Positions 4,877 through 6,363 of a DNA stretch of 6,363 nucleotides are shown here, piece by piece. The stretch spans positions 1-6,363 of the forward strand of contig DAOUVA010000270.1 of NCBI GenBank assembly GCA_030667885.1, given 5' to 3'. This stretch comes from Phycisphaerae bacterium (GTDB lineage: Bacteria; Planctomycetota; Phycisphaerae; Sedimentisphaerales; Anaerobacaceae). Positions within the stretch are counted from its first letter, which is position 1. Every line of letters begins with the position of its first letter. Below the pieces are notes generated by a model that was given only the letters and a program-made list of their open reading frames with translations, was not told the origin of the DNA and ran no database searches. The position numbers and the translations under genes are program-made.

Positions 4877-6363
4877 ATGTGTAAAACAATGATTTATGTA
4901 GTTTCAGTTATTCTGGTACTGGCCATCGGCAGCTCGACTCAGGCCGGTATTTCTGAATGGGAAGCCGCTATAAGCGGGGCCAACCCAATTAACTGGTATA
5001 AGTTTAATGAGACCGGAACTGACTGTATCGATTCGGGCAGCGAGGGATTGAATGGAACCTACGATGGTGTCTCGTTAGCTCAAGAAGGACTCTTCGGTGC
5101 TGGAACGGCCGTGGGATTCGAAAGGACCGGTGCAAACCGTGCCAATTTTACCGGCGCTACGGATATGCCTGGACCATGGACGGTAGAATATATCGTCAAG
5201 ACTACAAAGCCGCCGGCAGCCAATGACTCACAGGCCCTGCACGACGGCGATGCCACTTCGATTCGTCTTGCGGGCTGGTCGGCATTGGGCGAGGCCGGCT
5301 TTACGCTTTACGGGGTTGCAGACTATCAGTTCACACCGGAAGGAGAATTAACTCTCAACGACTTGGTGATACAACCGGATGTTTGGATGCACCTGGTTTG
5401 GCGCAACGACGGTAGTGGCACACAGTTGTTCTTCGATGGACAATTGGTAGCAACAAGTACCGACTCCGTTGATCTTCCCCGGCTAAGGATTGGCGGGCGA
5501 GGTGCCGGCCCTGCCGATCATCTAAATGGTGTTCTTGATGAGGCTGTTGTTTTTGACCGGGCCCTGTCGGACGCTGATATTATATCTCATGCCGGAGCCG
5601 CTGATCTTGTGATAGTTAAAGCTCATGGCCCCGAACCGGCCGATGGTAGTTTCCATGAAGATACCTGGGCGAACCTTACTTGGTCGCCAGGATATGGCGC
5701 GGCTTCACATGACGTGTATCTGGGCGATAATTTTGCCGATGTGAACGAGGGCGTTGAGAGTACGTTCCAGGGTAACCAGGCCGCAACGCTTGTTACAGTC
5801 GGCTTTCCGGGATTTGCTTTTCCGGACGGTCTTGTTCCGGGCACGACATATTACTGGCGTATTGATGAAGTTGAGGCTGACGGAACTACGAAACACGAAG
5901 GCGATGTCTGGAGCTTTGGTATTCCTCCCAAGACCGCCTATTTACCAGACCCGACTGATGGTGCCGATTCTATCGACCTGAATTCAAACCTTAACTGGAC
6001 GGGAGGTTTCGGTGTAAAATTGCACTATGTGTACTTCGGTGACAATTTTGACGATGTTAACAATGCGACCGGCGGACTTCCTCAGTCAGATACAACCTAT
6101 GCCCCCGGCCCGCTTCAATTGGCCAAGACTTACTACTGGCGTATCGATGAGTTTGATGCAGTTACCACGTATAAAGGCAGTGTCTGGAGCTTTATTACTC
6201 AGGGCGCAGTTGGCAGCCCGGAGCCGGCTAATGGCGATGTGGATGTACCGCAGACACCAACTCTTACCTGGGTACCGGGTGTTTTTGCCGATACACATGA
6301 GGTCTATTTCGGCGCCGATGCAGCCTCTATGGAGTTAAAAGGCAGTGGAAACCTTGGTTCCGA
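4877..6363 (+). CDS. Secreted LamG and FN3-like repeat protein, 3' end outside window
   Basis: At least 495 residues are visible and the frame is open at the right edge. The ATG follows AGGAGG (4862-4867) at 9 bases. The signal peptide is MCKTMIYVVSVILVLAIGSS followed by TQA, with cleavage before GISEWE. Residues 36-240 are a LamG-type jelly roll: NPINWYKFNE, GLNGTYDGV, LFGAGTAVGFE, WTVEYIVKT, WMHLVWRNDG, QLFFDGQLV, LRIGGRG, LNGVLDEAVVFDRALSDADI. Then come FN3-like modules at 250-347 and 356-439 and the start of a third at 447. Each complete one has VYxGDNFxDVN, TYYWRIDE and a VWSF end. No catalytic residues are recognisable in the visible part. Related planctomycete proteins often continue with more jelly-roll domains and a C-terminal sorting signal, but that cannot be seen here. 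A surface or extracellular binding or adhesion role is likely. The gene has its own promoter at 4613-4653. Confidence 0.88.
   Translation, partial: MCKTMIYVVSVILVLAIGSSTQAGISEWEAAISGANPINWYKFNETGTDCIDSGSEGLNGTYDGVSLAQEGLFGAGTAVGFERTGANRANFTGATDMPGPWTVEYIVKTTKPPAANDSQALHDGDATSIRLAGWSALGEAGFTLYGVADYQFTPEGELTLNDLVIQPDVWMHLVWRNDGSGTQLFFDGQLVATSTDSVDLPRLRIGGRGAGPADHLNGVLDEAVVFDRALSDADIISHAGAADLVIVKAHGPEPADGSFHEDTWANLTWSPGYGAASHDVYLGDNFADVNEGVESTFQGNQAATLVTVGFPGFAFPDGLVPGTTYYWRIDEVEADGTTKHEGDVWSFGIPPKTAYLPDPTDGADSIDLNSNLNWTGGFGVKLHYVYFGDNFDDVNNATGGLPQSDTTYAPGPLQLAKTYYWRIDEFDAVTTYKGSVWSFITQGAVGSPEPANGDVDVPQTPTLTWVPGVFADTHEVYFGADAASMELKGSGNLGS
5624..6363 (+). repeat. Tandem FN3-like modules within the 4877 gene
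   Basis: Three modules follow one another: 5624-5917, 5942-6193 and 6215 to the edge. Matching landmarks are 276 bp (92 residues) apart. Both complete modules end with GTCTGGAGCTTT (5906-5917 and 6182-6193), identical to the end of the module in the upstream gene. The first carries an insertion before TTYYWRIDEV (VTVGFPGFAFPDG) that the second lacks. The repeat is clear in protein but diverged in DNA, indicating old duplication rather than a recent tandem copy. Confidence 0.75.

Noticed and set aside
5623..6338. Several short frames on both strands inside the 4877 gene
   Set aside because: All are within the continuous LamG/FN3-like reading frame, which shows repeated conserved motifs. The shadows lack ribosome sites and repeat only because the host modules repeat.
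1..6363. Search for tRNA, rRNA, CRISPR repeats, transposase, toxin-antitoxin or phage genes
   Set aside because: No sequence pattern or protein motif for any of these was seen on either strand.

Overview
The window looks like a chromosomal piece from a Planctomycetota bacterium, most likely class Phycisphaerae (Sedimentisphaerales-like). This is inferred from protein style: large secreted proteins built from LamG-type jelly rolls and a fibronectin-III-like module with the signature VYfGxxFxDVN...TYYWRxDEv...GxVWSF, plus a DUF6807 lipoprotein and a small secreted protein family I associate with that class. The sequence alone does not prove the taxon. No rRNA, tRNA, CRISPR, insertion sequence or phage gene is visible.

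Layout. Positions 24-662 (minus) hold a small secreted protein of unknown function. Positions 663-991 are an AT-rich spacer. Positions 992-1987 (minus) hold a DUF6807 ('PmoA-like') lipoprotein. Positions 1988-2276 are a divergent promoter region. Positions 2277-4448 (plus) hold a 723-residue secreted multidomain protein. Positions 4449-4876 hold a terminator, a promoter and a long leader. From 4877 to the window edge (plus) runs the 5' part of a second secreted protein, LamG plus at least three FN3-like modules. The last gene is open at the right edge.

All four genes encode exported proteins: three with signal-peptidase-I type leaders and one with a lipobox. The two plus-strand genes each have their own promoter. 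The two promoters are strikingly alike: 15 of 17 bases agree around TTGACG, the spacer is 18 bp in both, and both have an extended -10 TGGTATAAA. I infer that one sigma factor reads both and that the genes are separate transcription units. A role in binding or processing polysaccharide at the cell surface is plausible from the domain types. No glycoside hydrolase, sulfatase, SusC/D pair or other catalytic gene is present, so this remains inference.

I found no convincing new defence, mobile or RNA system. The most useful observations are the matched promoter pair, a DUF1349-type domain apparently nested inside a carbohydrate-binding-like jelly roll, a possible 30-codon leader ORF whose stop overlaps the next ribosome binding site, and a perfect palindrome beside the divergent promoter.
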